Shown here one piece after another: positions 18,444-28,145 of a stretch of DNA of 64,000 bases. Made by a program: the position numbers and the translations under genes. The DNA is from Streptomyces sp. NBC_00775 (GTDB taxonomy: Bacteria; Actinomycetota; Actinomycetes; Streptomycetales; Streptomycetaceae). The notes beneath the pieces are model-generated. The model saw nothing but the letters and a program-made list of their open reading frames with translations. It had not been told where the DNA came from and did no database searches. Within the stretch, counting starts at the first letter, position 1. Every line of letters begins with the position of its first letter. The stretch spans positions 4,650,001 to 4,714,000 of the forward strand of contig NZ_CP108938.1 of the NCBI RefSeq assembly GCF_036347135.1, in the 5' to 3' direction.

Positions 18444-19051
18444 CCGCCTTCTCCACCAAGGGTCAGAGCGACCCGACCGTACAGCCGGTGCCCGCCTCCG
18501 TGGTGGAGCAGGTGGACGCCGCCGACACGACCCTGCAGAACCCGAAGCGCGCGGTGATCTCCCTCGGCTCGAACCTGGGCAACCGCCTGGAGACCCTCCA
18601 GGGCGCCATCGACGCCCTGGAGGACACCCCCGGAGTCCGCGTCAAAGCGGTCTCCCCCGTCTACGAGACGGAGCCCTGGGGCGTCGAACCGGGCAGCCAG
18701 CCCACCTACTTCAACGCGGTCGTGGTCCTCAAGACCACCCTCCCCCCGTCCTCGCTCCTGGAGCGGGCGCACGCGGTCGAGGAGGCCTTCCACCGCGTGC
18801 GGGACGAGCGCTGGGGCCCGCGCACGATCGACGTGGACATCGTGGCGTACGCCGATGTCGTCTCCGACGACCCGGTACTGACCCTCCCTCACCCGCGCGC
18901 CCACGAACGGGCCTTCGTCCTCGCCCCCTGGCACGACGTGGAACCCGAGGCCCAGTTCCCCGGCCGGGGCCCCGTGGCCCAGCTCCTCGCGGCGCTCACC
19001 CGAGACGGTGTGACGCCCCGCGCCGATCTGGAACTCCGGCTGCCCGAGTAG
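18440..19051 (+). CDS. folK: 2-amino-4-hydroxy-6-hydroxymethyldihydropteridine diphosphokinase
   Basis: A 203-residue pyrophosphokinase that activates hydroxymethyl-dihydropterin for FolP. The core begins near residue 35 with AVISLGSNLGNRLETLQGAI, then VYETEPWGVE, then RWGPRTIDVDIVAY, whose Asp pair binds magnesium, and LPHPRAHERAFVLAPW. The first 34 residues form an extension rich in Asp, Gln and Val that is longer than in most FolK proteins. The start overlaps the folB stop, so translation is coupled. Confidence 0.97.
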   Translation: MTAFSTKGQSDPTVQPVPASVVEQVDAADTTLQNPKRAVISLGSNLGNRLETLQGAIDALEDTPGVRVKAVSPVYETEPWGVEPGSQPTYFNAVVVLKTTLPPSSLLERAHAVEEAFHRVRDERWGPRTIDVDIVAYADVVSDDPVLTLPHPRAHERAFVLAPWHDVEPEAQFPGRGPVAQLLAALTRDGVTPRADLELRLPE

Positions 19052-19105
19052 TCGTTAAGGTCAAGACGACCAGACCGGCTTACCAATCAGGGGCAGAGGG
19101 GCAAA

Positions 19106-19591
19106 GTGAAAGAGCTGCGCATCAGGACGCTGGCCGCCGTGTTCGTCGTGGCCGGTGTGCTGTCCTGGGCGGGCGCCCGCCTGTGGAACGCGGTGGGCAC
19201 CCTCCCCCGGGTCCCCCTCGCCGCCCCCATCGTCCTGGCCCTGATCGCCGTCGTCCTCCTCGCGACGGCGCTCTCGCTGCGCGCCCGTCTCAAGGCCCAG
19301 CGCGAGCGCCGCCCCGGCGCCAAGGGCGTCGACCCCCTGATGGCGGCCCGCGCGGTCGTCTTCGGCCAGGCGAGCGCCCTGGTGGCCGCCCTGGTGGCCG
19401 GTATGTACGGCGGCACGGGCGCGTTCCTGCTGGAATCCCTCGACATCCCCGCCCGCCGCGACCAGGCCATCTACGCCGGCCTCTCCGTCCTCGCCGGCAT
19501 CGGCGTCATAGCGGCCGCCTTCTTCCTGGAGCGCGTCTGCAAGCTCCCGGAGGACGACGACGACAACGCGGGAACCGCTCCGGTGGCATAG
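19106..19591 (+). CDS. DUF3180 integral membrane protein
   Basis: A 161-residue protein with four predicted membrane helices: residues 8-28, 39-59, 83-103 and 120-142. It matches the DUF3180 family, which follows folK in many actinobacteria; the function is unknown. The GTG start follows GAGGGG at a good distance, 55 bp after folK. The C-terminal tail is acidic (PEDDDDN). The terminator hairpin overlaps the stop codon. Confidence 0.88.
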   Translation: MKELRIRTLAAVFVVAGVLSWAGARLWNAVGTLPRVPLAAPIVLALIAVVLLATALSLRARLKAQRERRPGAKGVDPLMAARAVVFGQASALVAALVAGMYGGTGAFLLESLDIPARRDQAIYAGLSVLAGIGVIAAAFFLERVCKLPEDDDDNAGTAPVA

Positions 19592-19604
19592 CCCCGGAGC
19601 GGTT
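19573..19604. terminator. Bidirectional terminator between the DUF3180 gene and folE
   Basis: An 11-bp perfect stem (AACCGCTCCGG and its complement) with a 10-nt loop includes the stop of the DUF3180 gene and lies just beyond the folE stop of the opposite strand. Confidence 0.65.
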
Positions 19605-19635
19605 CGCAGAAGTCGGACGGGAGGCCCCCGGGAGG

Positions 19636-20241
19636 CTAGCGCGCCATGATGAGGCTCATCGCCTCGTTGCGCGTCGCCGCGTCCCGCAGCTGGCCGCGCA
19701 CCGCCGACGTGATGGTCTTCGCGCCGGGCTTGCGGATGCCGCGCATCGACATGCACATGTGCTCGCACTCCACGACCACGATCACGCCGCGCGGTTCCAG
19801 GATCTCCATCAGGGAGTCGGCGATCTGAGTCGTCAGCCGCTCCTGCACCTGCGGGCGGCGGGCGTAGACGTCCACCAGCCGGGCCAGCTTGGACAGACCG
19901 GTGATCTTGCCGCTGGTGGCCGGGATGTAGCCGACGTGCGCGACCCCGCGGAACGGCACCAGATGGTGTTCACAGGTCGAGAAGACCTCGATGTCCTTCA
20001 CCAGGACCATCTCGTCGTGCCCCAGGTCGAACGTCGTCGTCAGGACGTCCTCCGGCTGCTGCCACAGCCCCGCGAATATCTCCCTGTACGCCCGCGCCAC
20101 GCGCCCCGGCGTCTCCCTGAGGCCCTCGCGGTCCGGGTCCTCGCCGACCGCGATCAGAAGCTCTCGTACGGCGTTCTCGGCGCGCTTCTCGTCGAACTCG
20201 CCGATCAGGCCCTCGCCGTCCAGCGTCACGGGGTCGGTCAT
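19636..20241 (-). CDS. folE: GTP cyclohydrolase I
   Basis: A 201-residue enzyme making dihydroneopterin triphosphate from GTP, the first step of folate synthesis. Zinc-binding residues are visible in [12 protein letters not shown] and in [27 protein letters not shown] and the C-terminal RNEAMSLI are typical. The length matches the short bacterial form. It is on the minus strand downstream of ftsH, separated by a strong terminator, and converges on folP-folK-DUF3180, so all the dedicated pterin steps lie in about 4 kb. Confidence 0.97.
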   Translation of the reverse strand: MTDPVTLDGEGLIGEFDEKRAENAVRELLIAVGEDPDREGLRETPGRVARAYREIFAGLWQQPEDVLTTTFDLGHDEMVLVKDIEVFSTCEHHLVPFRGVAHVGYIPATSGKITGLSKLARLVDVYARRPQVQERLTTQIADSLMEILEPRGVIVVVECEHMCMSMRGIRKPGAKTITSAVRGQLRDAATRNEAMSLIMAR

Positions 20242-20306
20242 CTGGTCCTCGTTCCTGTGGATCCTGCGCGTGCCGGTCGACGCGTCCCATCATGCGGGCA
20301 GACGAA

Positions 20307-20348
20307 AATGCCGCACCCCCCAGGCTAAAACCTGGGGGGTGCGGCATT
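20307..20348 (-). terminator. Strong hairpin terminator of ftsH
   Basis: A perfect 18-bp inverted repeat (left arm AATGCCGCACCCCCCAGG) with a 6-nt loop CTAAAA lies 36 bp beyond the ftsH stop and 65 bp before the folE start. It should separate the two transcription units. Confidence 0.85.
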
Positions 20349-20383
20349 CATTCCGGGCCTGGTGGGGCCGCCGGGAGCCTGGG

Positions 20384-22411
20384 TCAGCTCTCGGTGCGGT
20401 CCTCCGAAGCCGCCTCCGTCACCGGGACGGACTCCGTCGCGGTGGCGATGGCCGGTGCCGAGCCGTTCGCCCCGTTCGTCAGTGACAGCTCCTTGGGGGA
20501 GAGCACCGGCGGGCGGGTGGACGGCGTGCGCCGGGAGGAGCCGGTCCACGCGGGGCGGGCCGGGCGCTTGACGATGGGAGCGAAGACCTCGGCGATCTGC
20601 TCCTTGTTCAGCGTCTCCTTCTCCAGCAGCTGGAGCACGAGCGCGTCGAGGACGTCGCGGTTCTCGACCAGGATCTCCCAGGCCTCGTTGTGCGCGTTCT
20701 CGATGAGCTTCTTGACCTCTTCGTCGACGAGCGCGGCGACCTCTTCCGAGTAGTCACGCGGGTGCGACATCTCCCGGCCCAGGAAGGGCTCGGTGTTGTC
20801 GCCGCCGAACTTGATCGCGCCGAGACGCTCGGTCATGCCGTACTGCGTGACCATCGCGCGGGCCGTTGCGGTGGCCTTCTCGATGTCGTTCGCAGCGCCC
20901 GTGGTCGGGTCGTGGAAGACGAGCTCCTCGGCCGCGCGCCCGCCCAGCATGTACGCCAGCTGGTCGAGCATCTCGTTGCGGGTCGTGGAGTACTTGTCCT
21001 CGTCCGGCAGGACCATCGTGTAGCCGAGGGCACGGCCGCGCGACAGGATCGTGATCTTGTGGACCGGGTCGGAGTTCGGAGACGCCGCCGCGACCAGGGC
21101 GTGACCGCCCTCGTGGTACGCGGTGATCTTCTTCTCCTTGTCCGACATGATCCGGGTCCGCTTCTGCGGGCCCGCGACCACACGGTCGATCGCCTCGTCC
21201 AGCATGGAGTTGTCGATCAGCTTCCCGTTGCTGCGCGCGGTGAGCAGCGCCGCCTCGTTCAGCACGTTCGACAGGTCCGCGCCCGTGAAGCCCGGCGTGC
21301 GCCGCGCGACCGCCGACAGGTCGACGTCCGGAGCGACCGGCTTGCCCTTCTGGTGAACCTTGAGGATCTCCAGACGGCCCTGCATGTCCGGGCGGTCGAC
21401 CGCGATCTGGCGGTCGAAGCGGCCGGGCCGCAGGAGGGCCGGGTCGAGGATGTCGGGCCGGTTCGTGGCGGCGATCAGGATGACGCCGCCCTTCACGTCG
21501 AAGCCGTCCATCTCGACGAGCAGCTGGTTGAGCGTCTGCTCGCGCTCGTCGTGACCGCCGCCGAGGCCGGCGCCGCGGTGGCGGCCGACCGCGTCGATCT
21601 CGTCGACGAAGACGATCGCCGGAGCGTTCGCCTTGGCCTGCTCGAACAGGTCACGGACTCGGGAGGCACCGACACCGACGAACATCTCGACGAAGTCGGA
21701 ACCGGAGATCGAGTAGAAGGGGACGCCGGCCTCGCCCGCGACAGCGCGCGCGAGGAGCGTCTTACCGGTACCAGGAGGCCCGTACAGGAGCACGCCCTTG
21801 GGGATCTTCGCCCCGACGGCCTGGAACTTCGCCGGCTCCTGGAGGAACTCCTTGATCTCCTGGAGCTCCTCGACCGCCTCGTCCGAACCCGCGACGTCCG
21901 AGAACGTCGTCTTCGGGGTGTCCTTGGTGATGAGCTTCGCCTTGGACTTCCCGAAGTTCATGACTCGGGAGCCGCCGCCCTGCATCTGATTCATCAGGAA
22001 CAGGAAGACGACGACGATGAGGACGAAGGGAAGCAGGGACAGCAGGATCCCGACGAAGGCGTTCTGCTTCGTCGGAGAGACCGTGTAGCCGTCCGGGATC
22101 TGCTTGTTCTCGTACTTGTTCTGCAGTGTGTTGGCCAGGGTCACGCCCTGGTCGCCGATGTAGCTCGCCTGGATCTTTGAGCTGCCGTCGACCTTCTCGC
22201 CGTCCTTGAGCTGGACCTTGATGGTCTGCTCGTCGCCGGTGGTGATCTTGGCCTGCTCGACCTTGTTGTCATTGATCGCCTGGACGACCTGGCCGGTGTC
22301 CACCGTCTTGTAGCCGCCGGACGAACCGACGACCTGCATCAACACGACCACGGCAAGGACGGCCAGCACGATCCACATGACCGGCCCACGGAAGTATCGC
22401 TTCACGTCCAT
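20384..22411 (-). CDS. ftsH: ATP-dependent zinc metalloprotease FtsH
   Basis: A 675-residue membrane AAA+ protease. Helices lie at about 10-30 and 103-123 and flank a periplasmic domain. The AAA module has Walker A GPPGTGKT, Walker [11 protein letters not shown] and second-region homology [18 protein letters not shown]. The M41 peptidase has the zinc motif HEGGH. It degrades misfolded or regulatory membrane proteins. ATG 22411 ([11 protein letters not shown]) is taken by family precedent; an in-frame ATG at 22447 would add 12 residues, and neither has a good ribosome site. The C-terminal 70 residues are Pro/Ser/Ala-rich and not conserved. Confidence 0.96.
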   Translation of the reverse strand: MDVKRYFRGPVMWIVLAVLAVVVLMQVVGSSGGYKTVDTGQVVQAINDNKVEQAKITTGDEQTIKVQLKDGEKVDGSSKIQASYIGDQGVTLANTLQNKYENKQIPDGYTVSPTKQNAFVGILLSLLPFVLIVVVFLFLMNQMQGGGSRVMNFGKSKAKLITKDTPKTTFSDVAGSDEAVEELQEIKEFLQEPAKFQAVGAKIPKGVLLYGPPGTGKTLLARAVAGEAGVPFYSISGSDFVEMFVGVGASRVRDLFEQAKANAPAIVFVDEIDAVGRHRGAGLGGGHDEREQTLNQLLVEMDGFDVKGGVILIAATNRPDILDPALLRPGRFDRQIAVDRPDMQGRLEILKVHQKGKPVAPDVDLSAVARRTPGFTGADLSNVLNEAALLTARSNGKLIDNSMLDEAIDRVVAGPQKRTRIMSDKEKKITAYHEGGHALVAAASPNSDPVHKITILSRGRALGYTMVLPDEDKYSTTRNEMLDQLAYMLGGRAAEELVFHDPTTGAANDIEKATATARAMVTQYGMTERLGAIKFGGDNTEPFLGREMSHPRDYSEEVAALVDEEVKKLIENAHNEAWEILVENRDVLDALVLQLLEKETLNKEQIAEVFAPIVKRPARPAWTGSSRRTPSTRPPVLSPKELSLTNGANGSAPAIATATESVPVTEAASEDRTES

Positions 22412-22599
22412 CCATACGGAGCGGTGCCGCCCCGTCCCTCCTGCCATAGTGAGTTTGATAAAGACTTATAAAGGCTGTTCGTCGGACGGTACCCCAGCAT
22501 TGTCACCCGAAGCCGCAGGGGACTGCTGGCAATCCGGCCTACGCATGCTCCAACGGCCCGAAACCCGCTGGGGTTCCCGAACGTCTTACCGGGACTGAG

Positions 22600-22617
22600 C
22601 CGCCCTCGAAAGGGCGG
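22600..22617 (-). terminator. Hairpin with UUCG loop after hpt
   Basis: On the minus strand CCGCCCT-TTCG-AGGGCGG forms a 7-bp stem closed by a UUCG tetraloop, starting 5 nt beyond the hpt stop. A second pairing of CTGA with TCAG outside could extend it. Probable terminator or mRNA end-stabilising hairpin. Confidence 0.6.
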
Positions 22618-22621
22618 GGGT

Positions 22622-23182
22622 TCAGCCGCCGTAGACGTGAGGCGCGAGCGTACCGACGAACGGGAGGTTGCGGTACTTCTCCGCGTAGTCGAGGCCGTAG
22701 CCGATGACGAACTCGTTCGGGATGTCGAAGCCGACCCACTCCACGTCGATCGCGACCTTGGCCGCCTCGGGCTTGCGCAGCAGCGTGCACACCTTGAGGG
22801 AGGCCGGCTCACGGGAGCCGAGGTTGGAGATCAGCCAGGAGAGGGTCAGCCCGGAGTCGATGATGTCCTCGACGATGAGGACGTGCTTGCCCTTGATGTC
22901 GGTGTCGAGGTCCTTGAGGATCCGCACGACACCGGAGGACTGCGTGCCCGCGCCGTACGAGGACACGGCCATCCAGTCCATGGTGACCGGGGTGGACAGC
23001 GCACGCGCCAGGTCCGCCATGACCATCACGGCGCCCTTGAGGACACCGACGATCAGCAGGTCCTTGCCCGCGTACTCCGCGTCGATCTTCGCGGCCAGCT
23101 CAACCAGCTTCGCGTCGATCTCTTCCTTGGTGATGAGCACCGACTTGAGGTCGGTGCCCATGTCTTTCGCGTCCACCCGCAT
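22622..23182 (-). CDS. hpt: Hypoxanthine phosphoribosyltransferase
   Basis: A 186-residue purine salvage enzyme that converts hypoxanthine or guanine plus PRPP to IMP or GMP. The PRPP-binding loop is [14 protein letters not shown], the flexible-loop region is [11 protein letters not shown], and [19 protein letters not shown] is the base-contact end. Starts at GTG 23185, ATG 23182 or ATG 23161 are all in frame; 23182 ([11 protein letters not shown]) matches what I recall for streptomycetes. It sits between tilS and ftsH, an arrangement shared with many Gram-positive bacteria (tilS-hpt-ftsH). Confidence 0.96.
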   Translation of the reverse strand: MRVDAKDMGTDLKSVLITKEEIDAKLVELAAKIDAEYAGKDLLIVGVLKGAVMVMADLARALSTPVTMDWMAVSSYGAGTQSSGVVRILKDLDTDIKGKHVLIVEDIIDSGLTLSWLISNLGSREPASLKVCTLLRKPEAAKVAIDVEWVGFDIPNEFVIGYGLDYAEKYRNLPFVGTLAPHVYGG

Positions 23183-23281
23183 CACTTTCGGTCGTCCGTC
23201 CCACCGGCCACCCGGACCGCCCGCGACCCGTGTGACGGGTCCCGGAGATCCGTGTGAACGGTTCCGGTGGAGGGTCCGGTT

Positions 23282-24409
23282 TCAGCCTTGCCGAATCACC
23301 AGTCTGCCACCCTGCCGCTGAGCGACGACTTTGCCGGGGAGATTGATGGCCCCCTGGCCGCGCCATCCGGTGATCAGCCGGTCGACTTCTTCGATGTGGC
23401 GGGCGAACAGCGAACCGGCCGGGGCGCCCGCCTCGATGGCGGCGCGGCGCAGGATGCGGCGGCGTACGGCGGGCGGCAGGGCGTAGAGCTTGGCGCATTC
23501 CAGGAGGCCGGCCGCGTCGCGTACGGAGGCCTCGGCCTGGCTGGCCCAGGCGTCGAGGGCGTCGGCGTCGTCACGGGACAGCTGGGCCGTACGGGCGAGT
23601 GCCTCGACGACACCCTTGCCGAGCGCCTTCTCCAGGGCGGGCAGGCCCTCGTGGCGCAGCCGGGAGCGGGTGTAGGCCGGGTCGGCGTTGTGCGGGTCGT
23701 CCCAGACGGGCAGCGACTGGGCCATGCAGGCCTTGCGGGCGATCTGCCGGTCCAGGTGCAGGAACGGGCGGCGGTAACGGCCGTCGGCCCCCGAGACCGC
23801 GGCCATTCCGGACAGGGAGCGGATGCCGGAGCCGCGGGCGAGGCCCAGCAGGACGGTTTCGGCTTGGTCGTCGCGGGTGTGGCCCAGCAGGATCGCGGTG
23901 GCGCCGAGGCGATCGGCGGCGGCGTCCAGGGCGGCGTACCGGGCGTCGCGGGCGGCGGCCTCGGGCCCGCCGTCGCGGCCGACGGTGACGGCGATGGACT
24001 CGGCCGGGGTCAGCCCCAGCTCGGTGAGGCGCAGCACGACTTCGTCGGCGCGCAGGTCGGAGCCGGGCTGCAGACCGTGGTCGACGGTGATGCCACCGGC
24101 GCGGATGCCGAGTTTGGGGGCTTCGAAGGCGAGGGCGGAGGCGAGCGCCACGGAGTCGGCGCCGCCGGAGCATGCGACGAGCACGAGCGGCGTCGGCCGT
24201 TGCCCGTGCGGGGGCTGGGCGGGGGTGGGTGTCGGTGTGCGACGCGTACCGGGTGCGGGCACGCGCTCCGCGTCGGGGGCGTACGGGCGCGCGGCACCGA
24301 TGCCGGGCGCGCGCCGGGTGTCGGGGACGGGCGTGTGCTCGGTGAGGATGTCGTGGAGTACGCGGCGAACCGCCAGGCGTATCGCCGCGACCGCAGGATG
24401 GGGACCCAT
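23282..24409 (-). CDS. tilS: tRNA(Ile)-lysidine synthetase
   Basis: A 375-residue N-type ATP pyrophosphatase that attaches lysine to C34 of tRNA-Ile(CAU), changing its decoding from AUG to AUA. The PP-loop motif SGGADS is at residues 81-86, followed by [25 protein letters not shown] and [15 protein letters not shown]. Unusually, about 45 residues rich in Pro, Arg and Thr separate the first helix from the PP loop. GAAGGGAA lies upstream of the ATG. It is encoded ahead of hpt on the minus strand. Confidence 0.94.
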   Translation of the reverse strand: MGPHPAVAAIRLAVRRVLHDILTEHTPVPDTRRAPGIGAARPYAPDAERVPAPGTRRTPTPTPAQPPHGQRPTPLVLVACSGGADSVALASALAFEAPKLGIRAGGITVDHGLQPGSDLRADEVVLRLTELGLTPAESIAVTVGRDGGPEAAARDARYAALDAAADRLGATAILLGHTRDDQAETVLLGLARGSGIRSLSGMAAVSGADGRYRRPFLHLDRQIARKACMAQSLPVWDDPHNADPAYTRSRLRHEGLPALEKALGKGVVEALARTAQLSRDDADALDAWASQAEASVRDAAGLLECAKLYALPPAVRRRILRRAAIEAGAPAGSLFARHIEEVDRLITGWRGQGAINLPGKVVAQRQGGRLVIRQG

Positions 24410-24604
24410 GTCCGGTTCCCTTCATGAAGTTTTCGGGGGGTGAGCCCGGGATGGTCGGTCACTCAGAGTGTGTAGATGGTGACAGAACCGGGCCGTTCCC
24501 CGAGCATTGCACGCCTACCCATGCCCCACGGTCCCTCGGACGGGTGATTGGAGGGGCGTTTGCCTGCCGTCGGCCGGATTCGTTTCACGACCTTCCCGTA
24601 GGGT

Positions 24605-25753
24605 TCACGACTCTGCCTTGCGGTGCACCCGCGCGACCCAGTCCGCCGGTTTGGCGATCTCCGTCTTGGTCGGGAGCGTGTTCGGAGAGGTCCACACACG
24701 GTTGAACCCGTCCATGCCGACCTGGTCGACGACCGCCCGCACGAACTTCTCGCCGTCCCTGTACTGCTTCAGTTTGGCGTCCAAACCGAGTAGCTTGCGC
24801 AGCGCCAGGTCGAGGCGGGAGGCCCCCTTGGCGCGGCGTTGCTGGAATTTCTCGCGGATCTCGCCCACGGACGGGACCACGGCGGGGCCCACTCCGTCCA
24901 TGACGAAGTCCGCGTGCCCCTCCAGGAGGGACATCACAGCGGTCAGCCGGCCGAGGATCTCGCGCTGGGCGGGCGTCTGCACGATTTCCACGAGGGAACG
25001 GCCGCCGTCGTCCTCCTCTGTGTCCGGGCGCCCGCCCGCGAGCGACTGGGCGGCCTCCCTGATGCGCTCCAGAACGGTCATGGGGTCGACCTCGGTCTCC
25101 CCCAAGAAAGACTGGATTTCGCCCTCCAGGTGGTCGCGCAGCCAGGGCACGGCCGTGAACTGGGTGCGGTGGGTCTCCTCGTGCAGACACACCCACAGGC
25201 GGAAGTCGTGGGGCTGTACGTCGAGTTCGCGCTCCACGTGCACGATGTTCGGCGCGACCAGCAGGAGCCTGCCTCCGCCACTCGGCGAATCAGAGGCGCC
25301 ACCTGCGGGCAGGTCGCGGCCGGCGGGGGCGAAGGTCTCGTACTGCCCGAGGACCCTGGACGACAGGAACGACAGCAGCATGCCCAGCTCCACGCCGGTG
25401 ACCTTGCCGCCGACGGCGCCCAGGACGGCTCCACCCGGGGTACTCCCGCGCCGCTCCTGCATCTTGTCCAGGAGGGGCTTGAGGATCTCCCGGAACCCGG
25501 CGACGTTGGCCCGTACCCACCCTGGCCGGTCGACGACGAGTACGGGGGTGTCGCGCACGATGTCGTCGCCCATACGAGTAAAGCCCCGGACGTGCTCCTC
25601 CGAGGCCTTCGCGTGCCGCCGCAGTTCCGCGACGACGGACCTGGCCTCGTCACGGCTCACCTCGGGGCCCGGCCGCACAAGTCGGGTCGCGGTCGCCACC
25701 GCGAGATTCCAGTCGACCATCCCAGTAGATGCAGCACCACCGATGCTCGTCAT
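24605..25753 (-). CDS. DUF2342-type zinc metalloprotease
   Basis: A 382-residue protein of the family once labelled coenzyme F420 biosynthesis-associated. It carries the HExxH zinc motif as HEETH at residues 191-195, with LEGEIQSFL providing a possible third ligand about 20 residues later. Other family marks are MVDWNLAVATATRLVRPGP at the N-terminus and NIVHVERELDV. The physiological substrate is unknown. It lies 195 bp upstream of tilS. The ATG has no ribosome site, but a TACGGT box ends 6 nt before it. Confidence 0.87.
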   Translation of the reverse strand: MTSIGGAASTGMVDWNLAVATATRLVRPGPEVSRDEARSVVAELRRHAKASEEHVRGFTRMGDDIVRDTPVLVVDRPGWVRANVAGFREILKPLLDKMQERRGSTPGGAVLGAVGGKVTGVELGMLLSFLSSRVLGQYETFAPAGRDLPAGGASDSPSGGGRLLLVAPNIVHVERELDVQPHDFRLWVCLHEETHRTQFTAVPWLRDHLEGEIQSFLGETEVDPMTVLERIREAAQSLAGGRPDTEEDDGGRSLVEIVQTPAQREILGRLTAVMSLLEGHADFVMDGVGPAVVPSVGEIREKFQQRRAKGASRLDLALRKLLGLDAKLKQYRDGEKFVRAVVDQVGMDGFNRVWTSPNTLPTKTEIAKPADWVARVHRKAES

Positions 25754-25759
25754 GCGTCA

Positions 25760-25765
25760 ACCGTA
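25760..25765 (-). promoter_or_regulatory. -10 box (TACGGT) for the metalloprotease gene
   Basis: TACGGT fits TANNNT and is followed by 6 nt and the ATG at 25753. There is no Shine-Dalgarno sequence, so a leaderless mRNA is inferred. Confidence 0.45.
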
Positions 25766-25909
25766 CGTGAGCGTGTCCGGCTGCGGTTAGGGGTACGAGG
25801 TCCGGGTCGCCCGCTGGTGTGGGGCCGGCGGTGCCTGTGGTGCCGTCCGGGTCGGGTGGGGCCGGACCTTGGCCGCGTGGGTGCCCACAGCGGTGCGGCA
25901 GGTGGTTGC

Positions 25910-27466
25910 CTATCGGCAGCCGCACGCCGCCAGTGCCGTTGCCGTGTGGTCCAGGGCCGCCCGGGCCTCCAGCGCGTTGGGCGGGTGGGCCTCGTCCGAG
26001 GTGAGGAAGGCGAAGGCGAGGAGGCGGCCGTCGGTGTCCACGACGGTGCCGGCGAGGGTGTTCACGCCGGTCAGGGTGCCGGTCTTGGCGCGGACGACGC
26101 CGGTGGCGGTGGGGTCGTCGGTGTAGCGGGCGCTGAGGGTGCCGGTGAAGCCCGCGATGGGCAGGCCGGTCAGGACCGTACGGAGTTCGGGGTGGGCCGG
26201 GTCGCCGGCCTTGGCCAGCAGCGCGGTGAGCAGGTCGGCCGAGAGCCGGTCGGCGCGGTTCAGGCCGCTGCCGTCCGCGAAGTCGGCGCCGGACAGCGGG
26301 AGTCCGAGCTTCTTCAGCTGCGCGAGGATCGCCTTCGCGTCGCCCTCGAAGCTGGGCTGCTCGTCCGAGGCGAGGGCGACCTGGCGGGCCAGGGCCTCCG
26401 CGATGTCGTTGTCGCTGTTGGTCAGCATCCGCTCGACCAGGGCGGACAGCGGCGGCGAGGAGACCGAGGCGAGGGCCTGCGAACGGCTCGTCGCCTTCGA
26501 GGGGCCGGGGGACGTCGTCTTGATGCCCTTGTCGTGCAGCAGGTCGGCGAACTTCCGGGCGGCGTCCGCCGCCGGGTCCAGGGCGCGCCCGGCCGTTCCG
26601 CTGGTCGAGTCGTTCAGCCGGGCCTCGTCGACCATCAGGGCGGTGACCTGCGCGATGTTCTCGTTGACGCCGATGGGGTGCAGTGCGGGACCGGCGTACA
26701 GCGAGGTGTCGTACGAGAGTGTCACCTGGTCCAGATGACGGGCCTTCAGGGCGGTGGCCGTCTCGTCGGCGAGGGTGCGCAGGCTCGCCCAGCCCTCCGC
26801 GTCCTTGCGGGCGGTCAGCGTCGGGTCGCCGCCGCCGACGAGGACGACTTCCTTGGTGTCGGGCTCCAGGACCGTACGCGTCTGGAGGCGGTGGTCGGGG
26901 CCCGGCGCCGTCAGCGCGGCGACGGCGGTGGCGATCTTCGTGGTGGAGGCCGGGATCTGGACGTCGTCGGCGTTCTTGCCGTACAGCCGCTTGCCGGTCG
27001 CGACGTCGACGACGACGGCGGTGCGCGTCGCGCCCAGGACGGCGTTGTCCAGGAGCGGGTCGAGGACGTCCGCGAGGGCTTTCTCGGCGGGCGCGGGCAC
27101 CGTGCTCGCGGAACCGCCGAGTCCGGCCAGTACGGAGGCGGCGCTGGGCGCGGGCTGGGGCGACTTCCGGGACGTAGCGGACGTATGGCCGTGATCTGCG
27201 ACACCCTCGCCCTCCCGCGATGCGGCCCAGTCGCGCTCGGCCGTACGCTGACCGGTGGAGTCCCAGGGACCGGCCGCGGCCACCGCCCCGGCCGCGAGTG
27301 CCAGGCCCACGGTGGCGGCGACGGCTGTGAGCTGCGGGGTCGTGAACTTCACGGGACGCGGCCGCACGGCTTGGGTGACCCGCGCCACGTGCGGTTTCAC
27401 CGTCCGCGCGACCCGCACCACATGCGGTCTCGCGGCCCGCCAAGCCCTCAGCTCTGGCACGACCAC
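25910..27466 (-). CDS. dacB: D-alanyl-D-alanine carboxypeptidase/endopeptidase (PBP4 type)
   Basis: A 518-residue low-molecular-weight penicillin-binding protein of the S13 peptidase family, trimming or cleaving peptidoglycan cross-links outside the membrane. The three active-site motifs are present: SxxK as S174-TT-K177, SDN at 351-353 and KTG at 461-463. A cytoplasmic basic N-terminus of about 45 residues precedes one membrane anchor at about 47-67, then a linker of about 50 residues. The start is supported by AAAGGGG upstream. The gene is divergent from ppa. Confidence 0.94.
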   Translation of the reverse strand: MVVPELRAWRAARPHVVRVARTVKPHVARVTQAVRPRPVKFTTPQLTAVAATVGLALAAGAVAAAGPWDSTGQRTAERDWAASREGEGVADHGHTSATSRKSPQPAPSAASVLAGLGGSASTVPAPAEKALADVLDPLLDNAVLGATRTAVVVDVATGKRLYGKNADDVQIPASTTKIATAVAALTAPGPDHRLQTRTVLEPDTKEVVLVGGGDPTLTARKDAEGWASLRTLADETATALKARHLDQVTLSYDTSLYAGPALHPIGVNENIAQVTALMVDEARLNDSTSGTAGRALDPAADAARKFADLLHDKGIKTTSPGPSKATSRSQALASVSSPPLSALVERMLTNSDNDIAEALARQVALASDEQPSFEGDAKAILAQLKKLGLPLSGADFADGSGLNRADRLSADLLTALLAKAGDPAHPELRTVLTGLPIAGFTGTLSARYTDDPTATGVVRAKTGTLTGVNTLAGTVVDTDGRLLAFAFLTSDEAHPPNALEARAALDHTATALAACGCR

Positions 27467-27545
27467 CAGCCCCTTTCGCGATCACACACCTGCGTGAGGG
27501 ACACTTAACCACCAGAACTATGTGCTGATCATGGAGGAGCCACCG

Positions 27546-28037
27546 GTGGAGTTCGACGTCACGATCGAGATTCCGAAGGGTTCGCGGAACAAGTACGAGG
27601 TGGACCACGAGACCGGTCGGATCCGCCTGGACCGTCGACTCTTCACCTCGACCAGCTACCCGGCCGACTACGGCTTCGTCGAGAACACCCTCGGCGAGGA
27701 CGGCGACCCGCTGGACGCCCTGGTCATTCTGGACGAGCCGACCTTCCCCGGCTGTCTCATCCAGTGCCGCGCGATCGGCATGTTCCGTATGACGGACGAG
27801 GCCGGCGGCGACGACAAGCTGCTGTGCGTCCCGGCGCACGACCCGCGTGTGGAGCACCTGCGCGACATCCACCACGTGTCGGAGTTCGACCGCCTGGAGA
27901 TCCAGCACTTCTTCGAGGTCTACAAGGACCTGGAGCCCGGCAAGTCCGTCGAGGGCGCCAACTGGGTGGGCCGCGCCGAGGCCGAGGCCGAGATCGAGCG
28001 TTCCTACAAGCGTCTCAAGGACCAGGGCGGTCACTGA
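27546..28037 (+). CDS. ppa: Inorganic pyrophosphatase
   Basis: A 163-residue soluble family I pyrophosphatase hydrolysing PPi to phosphate. The signature DxDPxD region is [11 protein letters not shown], and the core also shows [17 protein letters not shown] and [19 protein letters not shown] 27546 ([12 protein letters not shown]) is chosen because GGAGGAG lies 8-10 nt upstream and the product then matches the family length exactly. Transcribed divergently from dacB. Confidence 0.97.
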   Translation: MEFDVTIEIPKGSRNKYEVDHETGRIRLDRRLFTSTSYPADYGFVENTLGEDGDPLDALVILDEPTFPGCLIQCRAIGMFRMTDEAGGDDKLLCVPAHDPRVEHLRDIHHVSEFDRLEIQHFFEVYKDLEPGKSVEGANWVGRAEAEAEIERSYKRLKDQGGH

Positions 28038-28145
28038 CCCCTTGTGTGCCGCGCGGGCCGCGTCATCCCTTACGGGGTGGCGCGGCCCGTTCGTTTGCCA
28101 GTGCGCATACTGAGGCGTACTGGAGTGCGTAGTCGGGAGCGATGG

